Position numbers and translations under genes: made by a program. This document shows, in pieces, positions 36,966 to 50,100 of a DNA stretch of 64,000 nt. Under the pieces are notes generated by a model that worked only from the letters and a program-made list of their open reading frames with translations, was not told where the DNA came from and made no database searches. The DNA comes from Oxyruncus cristatus (Eukaryota; Chordata; Aves; Passeriformes; Cotingidae). The stretch spans positions 1,480,300 to 1,544,299 of the forward strand of contig VXAY01006698.1 in NCBI GenBank assembly GCA_013399855.1. The letters run 5' to 3'. The stretch's first letter is position 1, and every line of letters begins with the position of its first letter.

Positions 36966-39900
36966 AATATTACATGCATGTCAGTTCGCTGTCCATGTAA
37001 TACTCCCTTTAAAATGATGCTGAGACTCTAAGGGTTTGCATCCATACACATGGAAAGTTAAGTTTGGCAGAATAACAAGAATGATAAATGAAGTGAATTT
37101 ACAAGTTTTTCTCCTTAATTCCCATTCCATTATCCCCACTTCCTCCCTGCCCAGAGCTGCCTGCTTAGACTCTCACCTTTACCTGCAGGTGCAGTTTGAA
37201 AGACAACTAATGTCTTCGTGAAATCTGTGAGGAGCCTGTTGTGGCCTCATTAAACAGGAACCACTTGATACGGGGGAGTATTTTCAAGTTTCACTTATTT
37301 ATGAATTTGAAGGATTAAAAAAAAATTATTGAAGTGTTCTAATATCATCTTGTTCAGCTGGTGACAAGAGAATTCGGAAAAGATTCAGATTGCACTGAGG
37401 GGTTGTATTATTTTATGGCAAGGACAGACAAATTAAATGAAATCACCAAGTGTTGGTAAGGTTGTTTTGTTTTTTTTTTTTTTAAAAAGCCACTCACTAG
37501 AAATCAGCCTAATCTTAAAGTTTTATAAAGTATATGTTGTCATATGGTAATAGGGCCTAGTCAATATGTTAACTTTTCATCCTTGTACAACTGAAACATT
37601 ACTGCACAAATCATGCACAGAAAATTCCGTATTTGCAGTGGGATGTAACTACTATCTAATTTAGCAGCATTTCTTTTCAATTATCCCTTTGCTTTCCTCC
37701 TCACGAGCCCCAATGAATTTTTTCCCTTACAAGTATCTCTCCATGGCAGCAGTGAGAGCCAGCACAGGGAGCCATGGAGGGGCACCTTGTGCCCTGCCAG
37801 CACCCAGGGCACCAATGCTACCTGCACTGCCTCACCAAGCTTCTGCCCCTGCAGCAGGTGGGTTTGGTGGCTGTTTGGCACATCCACAGGCCGCCACAGG
37901 GCTGTGGGGTCCCCACCCTCCTCAACTTCCTAGAAGTCTTCCAGAAGCTTTGGTTGTTCTAGTTTCATAACCTGATGAATGGTTGGAAAATTCAGAGCTG
38001 GAGTTGTTTTGCCTGCATATATGGAACGTGGGAGCTGAGGAATAGGTGCCAGAAAGATAGAAATAGCAACAGGTTGTTAATCTGTGGCATCTCCCTTTGC
38101 TAGTGGGAGATATTGGAAAGGGCTGAGAAGCAAGGACAAAGGGTACCTGGCCTGTGTCCCTGATGTTACCCGCAGCTTTTAAAAAGATGATTTCTCATCC
38201 CTTTCCTTGCTGCCATTCCCTCTGGAGGCCAGGTGGCATTACTAGATGAGTGGTCCCACAAGGGGTGGGGATCCCAGGGATGTCCAACTGTCCCAGGTCT
38301 GGTGTCTTGACACTGTGTTCCAGGTGGCTATGCAGTGCTGCAGCCCATACCACAGCCTTGCTAATGCTGGGGACATGAAAGCAGTATCTCCATTGTCCTA
38401 TCACCTTTCCTAAAATGCAAACAAAGCCCTCAGACCTCTGCTTACCCTCAAACTAGACTTAAATTGGCAAGAAGCTTAAAAAATTATTGTTGGATTGGAC
38501 TGAAGCATGTTGCTGAAACCCCACACAATCAGTGTCCTAACAGAAGACTGATTTCTTTAGGGAACCAGGCTGAAAACATGATTAACCAGGCAGTGCTGCC
38601 ATGAAAGACTGTGCCTGTGGGGTCTGGCCAGGCTGGATGCTGGCTGGAAGAGCTGATGCATCATTATCAGAGAGCTGACCCCCTTCCCCCCCTCACACAC
38701 ACACACGTGTGTGCACACATACACACCCCTACACAGAGCACAGGGCCTGGCATGGGGATGAGAACCACACCAGACACCACATGGCTGTCACAAGGCTGTC
38801 ACAGCGCATGGGCAGAGCTGGAGGCTCATCTCCACTGGCTTGGGACTGGAGATGTTGCAGAGCTTCACAAACAGGCAGCGTTTTGATGCACAGAAGGAAC
38901 AAAAGAAAAAAAAGCAATTATATTTTCATCTCAAGTTGAACCAAAAAAGAAACTCTTAGGGTTTTTTTAGGAATTGTTCTGTGGTGGAACAAATGCATTT
39001 CATGTATGCAAAATGCAGTGATTTATTTTCTAGGTATCCAAAAGGCAAATCCCTTGAGGGTGCAAAATGGATGCAGTCCCCCCAGTCCAGTCAGAACACT
39101 CCATGCCTTTCCACAACCTCCTGGGAAAAGAGGCTGTCTCACTGAAAGAGAAACTACTTCCCAAGTGCAGAAAACCCTCAGGACTCAAGTAACTACAAAA
39201 CCTGCACATTTTCCCTTTGTCCATCCGTCATGGCTGTTGTGCCCCTGCCCCAAGGCTGCAGGCAGCAGCATGGGATCGCAATCAGCGTTGGAATCATCAG
39301 GGCTACTCTGGATGGGGCTCCCATCCAGGTGAGATACCAGTGGTATTCCAGCCCACAGAAATCATGAGCTCATCCACTGCCTGCACCGGTCTGGCTGAAT
39401 TTTCAAGTAGTGTCCCCACATTTTTGCTGTATTCTGTATGACTTTGTTTTGCTTGTACAACAAGTATGGGTGCTGCATTGTGAAAACACAAGCTGTTCCT
39501 CTATTTTTCCTTTTCTCTTTTTTCCATGATTTGAAGTGGTGTTCTTTTCAAAGCAGACATGTTGTTGGGGAAAGGCTCCAGTCTCTCTCCACCAGCACGT
39601 GGCATCTCCCTGGTGCAAACGAGATGCAGATATACAAATAACATCAGTCTCCACAGCTGGTGGTCAGCTGCCACACTGAGGCCTAGGCCAGGACTAATCC
39701 ACTTCAAGGCTGTATAAATGCAGCCTGCTAGCCCACTGTCCTTCTCTACAGACCTCCTTGTTATCATTTTCCCAGCTCCCTGCCTCTGTACTTGTGCAGG
39801 TCTGCTCCAAGCGTCCCTGTGAGTGTGCAGGTGCCTCAGCAGAGCTTGGGCAGTGCAGAAACATGATCAGGTTTCTTACTGAGCATCCAACCCGTGCAAA

Positions 39901-42900
39901 ACCTTTTCGGTCTCAGCTGAGCTGGATGGGGCTGAACTGATGATTATTGTGCTTTTCGAAGGGCCGATGAGCAGGGCAGACCACAGAAAGGTACCTGAAT
40001 ATTTAAGCTCCATGACCCCATTGCATACGAGCATACCCAGCCTGTTTGGGCTGATGGACTAAATCTCTTTGTATTAAGCATTAATGAAAACATGTGGCAT
40101 TGCTATTGGAAAAGAAGGATTATGGACTTGCTGGGGTTTAATATCAGAAGGCAAAGGTTTAACATTATTTTGCTTCCTTGACTAATATTATGCAGGAAAG
40201 CAAGCTATGACCTTGATACGTAATGTTGCTGCTACCTGAGACTCACAAAATCTCTGGGACGGTCACAGTGCAGGCATAAATATGTATGTTGCATCAGCAG
40301 CAAATGTAGATGTTTTGATAAGACATGCAGGCTAAGGACTCCAATGTGGATTCCTCTGACTAAAACTGAGATGTGGCACTGTTTGAGCCGGTAGCTCCAG
40401 GCCCTCTTCAAAATGGATGGGGAGAGGAGAAGTGGGCACTCCTAGGATGCAATTTATCTGACTTGGATCAGACCTGCCTTAGAATAACACGAGGCCCACA
40501 GAGACCGTTTGGATAAGTAGCTCAGGTACAGACTCAGTGAAGTGGGTGACTTTGATTAGGTTAGTCTCATATCAGGTGAAAAAATTATTCAAGACCTTCT
40601 AGCACAAAACTAGGAGAGGAATTGAAGGTAGGAAGCAAGGCAAGATTCTGGCTCTCTTGCTGTTAGTTTGTCCTGTTCAGCTTAGGCTAAGCACAAAACC
40701 CCTGCAGTGCCCTAGAAGGGAGATACTGTCTAACGGGAGGAAGAAACAATGGGATGTGTCATAAAGTCCCTGCCCCCTCTGTTGTCAACCGAAAATCCAC
40801 TCAGCCCAGATAGTTTTGTGGGATTTTAAGCACAGACAGGAAAGGTGGGTCATGAACTTGGGGAGGTGTTTGCACACAAACTCGCGCCTTACTTCAGTGG
40901 CTGCTGTTCAAGATCTTCCTACAGCTGGCTTCAGCACAATCAGTGGGTTTGGCTTTCTATGGCTCAGGTACATCTCAAGCAATGATTATTTTCTTCCTTA
41001 GACCCAGAGGCCTTTTTCTTAAAATAGGCTTTTAAAAATAAATCCTTCTCTCAGCATAGCTGCTCCAGCCCAGCAGCTGTGAGCAGGTCTCGACCCCCGA
41101 TCTCACTGTCTGAGGACGGATTCCCCCCTGCAGAATACCTGTAATTCAAGCATTTGATTTTTCCCAGTAGGGAACCATTTCTGCAAATGAAGCCCATTTG
41201 TGTAATGAAACATCAAGTAGTTCATACAGGGATACAGAACAGTCATATAGGGAAAGAGCTCTCAGATGAAACGCTGTGCCAGGAAAGATTTAATCGTAGT
41301 TACCATACAATATTAAAAGAAAAGAGAAAAAAAACCTAAGACTGCAGGAGCAGGCTGTTTTCATTTCCCAGCAATTGCACAGCAGCAAAGCTACCTCAGC
41401 GCTCAATAAGCTCCTACTGGCACTAATTGGCACCCTTGCTGGTGGGTCTGAGTGGAGGAGATGAGGTCTGAACAGATTGCAGGGGCAGACCAGCTCCCAC
41501 ACCTCCTTGTCTGCAGGCAAGATGCGGAGAGGCAAGATGCAGGCAGCCACTTGTGCTCCACACTTGGCAGCAGGCTGCAGCCCTGACCCCTGGCAGCTGT
41601 CATGACATTCTGCAAAAGAATGTCCTCGGATATGAAGAAAGCAAGTGTGCGCACAGCCATGCTGATATCAGATGGGGGACTCCCACCAGGAATTTAAATG
41701 TAGTTAGCAACTTTGAGGTGTGCAGGGACACCTACTCCTTGGGGAGAGCAAGTGTATAGATACCTGTATAGCTCAGAGCATCTGCTTCAGTGCTTTCTTC
41801 CTTGAGGACCTCAAGAAGCCTGGAGTTCCTCCCCATCTTATTTACTAGTAGCATCCAAGATGACCAAAAGCTTTTCCCAAGCTAGTGTTTGCACTGTTGT
41901 TTTCTACATTTCTTGCTTCCTATGAACCTCCCTTTCTCTCTTTACTCACTACATTTGCTACTGTTGTCCGTGACAGAGTCTAGAGTTTTTCACGTGGAGA
42001 TCAAGTTTATTACTGACTCAAGTGAGCCTTCAGCTAGGGTCACCTAGGTTCTTCATTTGGCCGGAGCCTGAACCAGTCCTTTCTCTATGCTGTTTCTGTA
42101 TCTGTTCCAGGGTGATGCCTAACATGGGTGCTTAATGAAGCAGACAGGAAATTTTATGAAAAAAAGAATAAGCTTTTGAGATTTCCTATTTTGTTTATTC
42201 TTATTTTTCAAACAACAGTTGATTGAACTGAAATGCTTGATACAGTTTATACAGAGTTCCCTTGGTACTGGAATTACACAGAAGTGTGGGTTTTAGACAG
42301 ATGATTCTTTGGCTGCGAGACTATGGGCTTGTATATGTCTGCACCTCAGACATTTAGATGTTCCCATTCCCTTCAGTGGCAAGTGCTTACTCTTTCTTGG
42401 GTCATTTGTCTATTCAAGGTATTTCCAGAGTGTCTTAAGATACTTCCAGGAGTTCACTAGATATTGAGAGTAGACTAGGTGTGCTTTCATTAGCTGCAAG
42501 TACTGCACTAACACATAGCTCTCCAAACCCAAATCCTGAAGAAGGCTTATCTGAAACTCCTCAAGGGTTAAGACATTTTTTCGATGAAATTCTGCAGAGT
42601 TTAGAGCATACCCAGCCCTGTGATTAACCAAACAATCTGAGCAGGTTTGCAGACCTACCATAGACAGTGCAGAAGGAGGGAAGTAGACAGATGCTAGCAA
42701 GGTTGCACAGAGTTTCAGCTCTTCAGCTCTTTTTATAATTTTTTAGAGAATCAACCTTTGGACTATATCTCCCCTTTCTGAAAAGGTTTTTAAGGCTGAA
42801 GAATAAGTCTATCACTGAAAGAAATGGTAGTAAGACAGCGCATATATAAAGAAGTCATTGCTAAGGCTCACTGCGAACTTTGAGTCCAGTTTGCCTTAGA

Positions 42901-43002
42901 ACAGCAACTTGGGTTTTTTGAAGAAACTGTACTATGAACACAGAAGCACTCTGTCAAAAATGTCAACCTGTTGCCAAATATCTCCCAGCCAAACCTAGGT
43001 TT
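36966..43002. other. Unique stretch, no gene recognised
   Basis: About 6 kb with a T-run near 37470-37483 and a CA microsatellite. The longest open frame is 108 codons (39006-39332, + strand) without a known motif. A 10-base word, GGCAAGATGC, recurs twice near 41516-41540. No transposon recognised. Confidence 0.5.
38694..38727. repeat. (CA)n/(GT)n compound microsatellite
   Basis: A CA run (38694-38706), a GTGTGTG segment and a second CACACATACACA segment. The CA and GT parts can also pair as a small hairpin. Confidence 0.9.
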
Positions 43003-43204
43003 GGGATTTGTTTTTTTTGGGAGGGGGGCAGGAAGGGGAGAGTGTATTCACTTGTGTATGTTTGTGTTTTGTGGGTTTTTTTTTGGTTTGGTTTGTTGGT
43101 TTCTTGGGGTTTTTTTGTTTGTTTGTTTGTTTGTGAGTTGTGTTTGGGTTTGTTTTTTGTGGGTTGGGTTTGTTTTGTTTGTGGTGGTGGTTGTTGTTGT
43201 TTCT
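43003..43204 (+). repeat. G/T-rich low-complexity tract
   Basis: About 200 bases in which the + strand is almost only G and T, apart from a short interruption at 43031-43053. Contents include GGTTTGGTTTG words, TTTG units (43117-43134) and a GGTGGTGGTTGTTGTTG end. Open frames in all nearby registers are simple translations of this tract. Several G-runs give moderate quadruplex potential. Confidence 0.9.
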
Positions 43205-43636
43205 GACAAGGAAAAAAAAGAAAGAAGTGTTCCCATGGCTAAAAATTATCTCTGCAGTAGCTCTGTGTAATTTCTGGAAATGCAGACTCATATATGAAGG
43301 ATATCTTGCTATGCCCAGTAAGTAAATTTGTGAATGCATCAGCAATAAAAACTCCTGAGTTGTAACACAAAATTCTTGCAGTAAGGCGGAGAGAAAAGAG
43401 TAGAATCTGATTGCCCAATAAGCAATTTATTTTTGTATGAAAATGGTAATTCCATTCCTAATGACTATGTAAGCAGAAGTACTTATGACAGCTACTTTAT
43501 TTCTACAATAAGAGGCTTCTTGGGACTGGACAGTTGGTAGAATAGGAAAACTGCCTTGGATACATTAGTATTTGTCTGCCTGCCTATTATTTTAGGTGGT
43601 CAGAAGGGCCCTTAGAAAGATGGTCTCAGTAGTAGC
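43205..43636. other. Unique stretch
   Basis: AT-leaning sequence between the G/T tract and the CR1 copy. No gene recognised. Confidence 0.5.
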
Positions 43637-44037
43637 ATCATAGAATCACAGAATATGCTGAGTTGGAAGGGATCCATCAGGATCATCAAGTCCAGCTCCT
43701 GGTCCTGCACAGGAAACCCCAAGAGTCACAGCATGTGCCTGAGAGCGTTGTCCAAACTCAGAGACACTTGGTGCTCTGACCACTTCCCTGGGGAGCCTGT
43801 TCCAATGCCCAACCACCCTCTGGGTGAAAAACTTTTTCCTACCTAAACCCCCCGACTCAGTTTCCTGCTATTTCCTCGAGTCCTGTCAGTGGCCATGAGA
43901 GTGAAGAGATCAGTGCCTGCCCCTCTGCTTCCCTCCTGAGGATACTGAAGGTCTCGCCACAATCTCCTCTTCTCCAGACTGAACAAACCAAGCTGCTCCT
44001 CGTAAGACTTACCCCCACCCAACCTTCACCATCCTCA
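43637..44037 (-). mobile_element. CR1 LINE 3' fragment, different subfamily
   Basis: Starts ATCATAGAATCACAGAATAT, GCTGAGTTGGAAGGGATCC, then CATGTGCCTGAGAGCGTTGT, a CCACTTCCCTGGGGAGCCTG block, AGATCAGTGCCTGCCCCTC and a CTCCTCTTCTCCAGACTGAA block. This is antisense CR1 of a subfamily distinct from the copies at 2284 and 19354. It is about 400 bases long, 5'-truncated and carries a small internal deletion near 43760. The minus-strand coding region is broken. Confidence 0.96.
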
Positions 44038-44091
44038 TAATTCTATTACCTGTTCTTTCTCTCAGGGAGGTCTGTGCTTGCTCCTGGCATA

Positions 44092-44117
44092 GGATGGGAT
44101 GGGATGGGATGGGAGGG
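44092..44117. repeat. (GGGAT)n pentanucleotide microsatellite
   Basis: Four near-perfect GATGG units ending in GGAGGG. Confidence 0.92.
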
Positions 44118-47100
44118 AACAGGGCTGGGTATCACTGCCTAAGCCAGTGTGGTGTGGTCCAGCACTGGGGCCTGCCCTTAGGTCTCTCCCCAGCTCTGCT
44201 TCCTCATCCAGCTCCTCTGCTCCCATCCCAGCTCTGCAGTGGGGTTTCTGCCATGTCCTCTCCTGAGCCCCAGAAACTGCTGTCAGTCCTCTGTCAGGTA
44301 TCCCAGTCCCCACATTGGATGCTGGCTCCCAGGAGATGGAGCCCCCGTCATAGCTGAGGCCAAATGATAAGCATAAGAAAGGTTTAAGATCCTATCTTCG
44401 TATCATTTCAATGCAGAGGCTTTGATTCAGTATGGTGTGTGCAAAAAAAAAATTAAATTATCAATAATTGCTTTTCAGGTAAAATAACCATGCTGGCAAA
44501 TAGTATTTCGACTTTAAAATGGATAATAAACACATACCATAAATAAAGCTATTTGTTTTACATGCATTACATGTCCATGGCAGTAGATGATACCAAACCT
44601 ATTAAAGTAGTATCAATCAGGCACTGTAAAAGGTTTATATTTAGCACATCTCATTTTAGATTAAACAGACTCTGCTCTCAATTACCCCGTAATTACCTAG
44701 AGGCATGAAGGCATGTACACAAAGCTACAGCAAAGCAACTGTGAGCACTGGCTTACTTTGCTGTTGGTAAACTTCATTTTGTCAGGATTAATTGGCAAGT
44801 AGGCTGGTGATGAACACATGACAAGCACAACACTCAATAATGCTTTAATAAAGTGATGGAAGCAAATGTTTTCCATCAAACCTCTTCAGCACAGGAAATG
44901 TGATTAATTAAGCACATTCATCTAATTACTGTATGAATTCTCAGGAGGTAAATGTATACTCCAAGGCAGATACACTGAGTATGATTCCAGAGGCTAGGTT
45001 CAATTTGGTTTTATGTGGTGTTTTTATGTAAATATTAAAAAAGGTTTTTTTTAAAAAGAGTTCTTAATCCTGATTGATTTCCAGCACTGGATCAAAGCAG
45101 ATTCTGTTCACCTGCTAATGGCTGATCTTCCTTCAGAATAATTCTCTGTCTTTTCTATTATCTCCAGTGAGACTGAGCTTTAGGAAAAATGCAGCCACCA
45201 AAATGTTTGTTGGATGTTGGCTGTGTCTTACAAGCCTTCTCCTTTCCTTTGCATTAATAGTGGGTGTTCAGGGCTGGAACTGCTTTTCTAATTAGCATCA
45301 GCAAGTGAAGGATACCAGCTCCAAATTGTGTCTGTTCAGTACCGCCTGGGCATAAACCCTTTTAAAAGCAGGAGACATAATATCTCTATCACTGATACAG
45401 GCATAGCATCCATTCATTCCACAGCCAAGCAAGGGAAGCCCATGGGCATGGCAGCTTTGGTGGCAGCAAGTGGCATCCCACTCTGCCCACCACTGCCAGC
45501 CCAGCTTTGTCCCGGGGCTGCCTCCCAGCACCCAGCAGAATTTGCTTCTGTAATGGAAATTTTCATTATGCTTGGGACAGAAGAAGCAGGAACTGCAGGA
45601 ACAGTTCAGCCAAGTGACCCAAGGGGCACTAACCGCTGCTGAATCTTCCCTTTGTCCCAGCACAGCCTTGGACTGCTGAGGGGCTGAATTCGCTCCCCAG
45701 CCACAGAGTGGTCCCAGCTGCAAGGTCACAGAGCAGAAGGCTGAAGGTACAGGGATGCAGGGCACAAACAGACGCACAATCACAGCAGTGCCTTGCTGTG
45801 GCTTTGTGGAGAAACACCAAATATTTGGGGTAGTGAAGCTGGGGAGAGGGAGACCAAAGCTAGCAGTGAGGAAATAGCCATGTCAAATTCCCACCACTTC
45901 TATCAGAACTGCTTCCGATCCATCCCCCTCTCCCTTGCCCCTGGGAAAACCCATGCCTTGTGCCTGTATCCTTAAAAGGATCATTGCCAGGCTGTACATA
46001 TCCAACTATCAATTAACTTCATAAATGCCCACTGTCCATATAACTGTCCTGAGCTGCTAAGGTGACTAACACCAGGGCTGCTCACCATCACAAGTCCTGC
46101 CACATTTGCCTCATTAAACCTTGGACTTTACTGATACATTAATTTTAGGGTTTTACAGCAACCTAGTCCATAGTGCATTTAAAGTCAACAGAAAGACTCT
46201 GCCTGACTTCTGTGGGCTTGGATTCCTTCCAAGGGAAATATTTTCCTACTTAAGTAACTCTGAAACAAGGCGATCATACCAACCAAAAAAAAAACCCCAG
46301 CCCTGGAATGTTTCATTTAAAAATATGTTGTTGACAACAGAGAGCAAGGAGACCCTAGCACTGGGGATGTATTTTTAATATTGCTTCAATTAAATGCTTC
46401 AGATTAATCAAATACTTGCAAAATAAACCTGTTTGTATTTATGGCCTTCCCAGCTATGGCTGGGGAGGGATGGGGGTAAGTGCTGAGAAATTCTGGTCCA
46501 AAGGAAACAACTCAGGAAAGCAAAAGCTTTCTCAGGCAGCCAGGCAGCTTGCTGACTTCCCTGAGAGAGGCAGGGAGAGCAGAGGCTGGGGGAAGAGCCA
46601 TAATATGATGCAGTCCTGGAGTGCTGTATGAAGTATCCGCCACGTTGATGTGACCTAACATGTCGCAATTCCAGATTCCTGCAAAGGTCTGGGGACCTTC
46701 CAGAGCATTTCAGTAAGGGGAACTGTACCTAGATGAACAGAACCAAGAAGGCATCCCCACAAGAGAAGGTAGGGCTCTGTTTGGCCTTTATTTGTTGACA
46801 GTAGTCCTGGGAGGCTCCCACACACCCTAAATAGTTCATCACGCATTGCTGATGCACCACAGGTATATACAGCAGCAGCAGGTGAATATACCTGTGGGTA
46901 GGTGGATATCTGAGAGGGCTTTTGTAATCATTCCTGCAATGTAATCAGTGCTCTGCCCTCTGCTTAGTGCATAATAGCTCCTTTTGTCATGCCAGCAGGA
47001 TGATTAGTGCCACTTCAGCAGTATGAGCCCAGTCACACAGGGTTGGAGCAGCCAGGTGACTCACCTGGGACACCTGTTGGCTCCTGCCAGTGATAACCAG

Positions 47101-50100
47101 ACAGTGTGGAGGAGAAAACCCTTGCAGTGCTCCAAGAGGGCAGGGTTAGCCCCTGCCAAAGCATTCGATGACAGACCAAGATTCAAGCAACATCAAGTGA
47201 AACCCAAGTCTGCAGAAGTATCATGAGATGTTTAGCTACTAGGACCATTGTTTGGGAAGGCCGCATGAGAGAGAGGTGCTACATGGGCACCGGAGAGCCT
47301 GCAATCATCTCTTGATTCTCAGGTAAAGGAGAGGTCTAGTGTAAACTTGTCCACCGTATTTCATAAATCAAACCTGTACATGGGTACTCCAGAGTGGTTG
47401 ACTTGGTTCCTTCCATCATGCTCTCTTTGTGTTTGTTTTGGCTGTGACTTGGAACACCAGATTTCTGTGTGTCCTGCTGGGGTCTGCAAATCCTCTGGCA
47501 TCTTCATGCTAAAAATAAGCTGAAATTGCTGCTTCCCTTTCTTTGCGATTTGGACATTTTTGTCTTCTACTCACTGTCCAGATATGGGCATTTCATGTGT
47601 GGCCAGGGCCTGTAAAATGCTCTGGAGGGACCTCTGCACTGTGTTTTCTCAGATATGGGGTACCTGGGAGACAGACAGCAATCAAACCATCACTGGAGCA
47701 TAGTGAAGGGACAAGTGAAACAGTTAGGATGTGGGCTGCAAAGCCACAGTTTTTAACTTGGGTTTGGAAAGGGCAATCTCAGAGTTCACCTCACTGACCT
47801 ACACTTATAGACAAGGAGCTCTTCTCTCCCAACACGCATTTAAAGTGTGGATATCAAGGTAATTGATCTGCCATTTTGAAATACCATGGAAATTGTTGCT
47901 TTGTGACAAAGGCACTGTGTGCCTAGGACACGTCCCATGTTCTTACCCTCCTTTGCAACAACTGTGTGGTGGCCAGGTGGGGACCTTTCTTACAAGAGGT
48001 GCCATTGAGCTAGGTCCCTGTCATGCAAAACAACGGGAAGACAGTATCACAGTCCAGGAAACTGGATCTGTGTCCTCTTGAGCGCATATTAGTATGGGAG
48101 GAAAATAACAGAATAAGTGATGAAGAACTTGAAAACACAAGAAACAGCAGTTGCCCTTCCTAGCCCTGCCAGTCTCACCACAGGGGTATGAAGGGACTGC
48201 CTCAGGAGATACAGCCTTGTTTGCAGCCCTGGGAGTATTTCTAAGGAAGGAGGTGACCTACAACCTTGGTCAACAGAGACCAGTATGTCTCCTGTAGCTG
48301 CAACCCAGAAAAAAAGTCTCTATTGATAAAAGAAAAAGCCATCAATAACAAACATGAGGATCTGTTTGAAAAGTCAAAATATAATAGAAGATACTGACTC
48401 AGGTCCTCCCTCATCTATATAGCAATTCAGTGTTGGGATGCGTGTGGGGCTGGGACTGGCAGGATGTGGGCTAAATGTGGTAGCAAGAGGGTCCTGCCCT
48501 GGAATCCAACTGAGCTCAGGTATAAGCAGGAAAAGGCCTGGAGAGGAGGCACTTCACACTGAAAATCCATATTCACATTTCTCCAGTTTGCCTCAGTTTC
48601 ACTTTCTTCCCACAGCTGATGGATTAGGTCAGTCCTTTAGAGAAAACAGCCTACACGCAATTGTGAAAGCATCCTCTCTTGTTTGTCCATATCCAGCTGT
48701 CACGGTTTCTTAAATATACACCAGCATATGGGCAAAATGCCATTTTGATGAAAGAGAGTAATACACAGAAGGGCTGTGAACTGAAATCAAGTATGGGCTT
48801 TTGGAATAACTGGAATATCTGGACAAGGAAGGATTACTAGATGCTGCTCGTGCCATTTCTAAGGTGACTAAGGCAGCATGTTATTTCCACCGCGTTGCTA
48901 AAGCATATTATTTATCAAATATATCCTACAATTTTTATACAGTGAGAAATGGCTAGAAATGTGCATGCTTTCAGAGTGCTGATCTGAATGGAAAAGAAAT
49001 AGTTTCTCATCAAAAACAAGTCAGAGGTGTCTCACAATGCCTAGAACCAGATTTTTCCTAGAATTAACTGTGGACGACCCAGGCCAAACACTTACTTCTT
49101 CCCCTTTCTTGTGTGTGTGAGCAAAACAGGGCCCAGACTTTGACAGTAGGTCTGAGATTCCGAAAGAGTATAAAGAACATATGGACCATAATCTGGCTAG
49201 GATTTTAAAAAAGACACCAGGGTCCCACTGGTAAATCAAATGGCAATTTTGAGATCACTAATCCGTAACTTCAAATATTAAAAAATGAAAATTACAGAAA
49301 GATGTTCAAGGCTACTATAGTTCAAAGCCCACCTTGCTCAAGGAGACTCTTCACAGTACAGAAAGTAAATAATCATGTATTTCCCTGTTACAGTCAGACT
49401 GTCCTTTTGTGGTTTGGCAAATCACAGATTTCTCTAAATGTTTAATACTGCTGTCCCTGGGTTTTTTTCTGGAAGACTACAAACTGCAGAAGAAAAATGA
49501 TTCAGGATGCCAGATCTGTGTGACATACAACTCTAGAACAGTAAAAAAATGGATGCTAAATTAGAGAAGCTCAAGGTTGACCAAGGATTTAATAAAATTT
49601 GGTAAATATTGAGCTCAGGGTAAGAATATAACATTTATGTCGGGTGAACTACTTTAAAATCCGGGCGATAGTTCTGATCAAAAACGAGACAATGATTTGT
49701 CAGGCTTCCTACCCAGAAGAGCAGTCATTCATTTCTAGTCCAGCAGTTCAAAGACAAAGGTGTGCTAAGTTGGCTTCTTGACATTTGAGAACAGAAGCTG
49801 TCTTCGAACCCAGCATGAGAAACAAGATCAGCCTTTCCAGATTAGAAGGAAAGTATTAGTGAAGCACCAGAGGGTTCAGTGTGGAGTCTTTTCAATAGTG
49901 GCAGGCTTGGATGATAATGTTGAAAGCACAAGCTGCCAACTATATAAGGCAGGATGAATGAAGCATTAATTTATTTATTGCTTAAATGTCTCAGCTGATG
50001 GTGAAATACTGTTCAGGATAGGCTGCTATAAAACAAGGTTTCTTGGAGGAAGGTCGCAATATACAGCGAGAGTATCCAAAACAATAAAAAGAAGGATTTT

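Noticed and set aside
42971..43345. Several overlapping frames rich in F/G/V or T/N/K
   Set aside because: All are translations of the G/T-rich low-complexity tract at 43003-43204.
45298..45783. 161-codon cysteine- and tryptophan-rich minus-strand frame
   Set aside because: Cysteines show no regular spacing of a zinc finger or other fold, and the opposite strand is also open.
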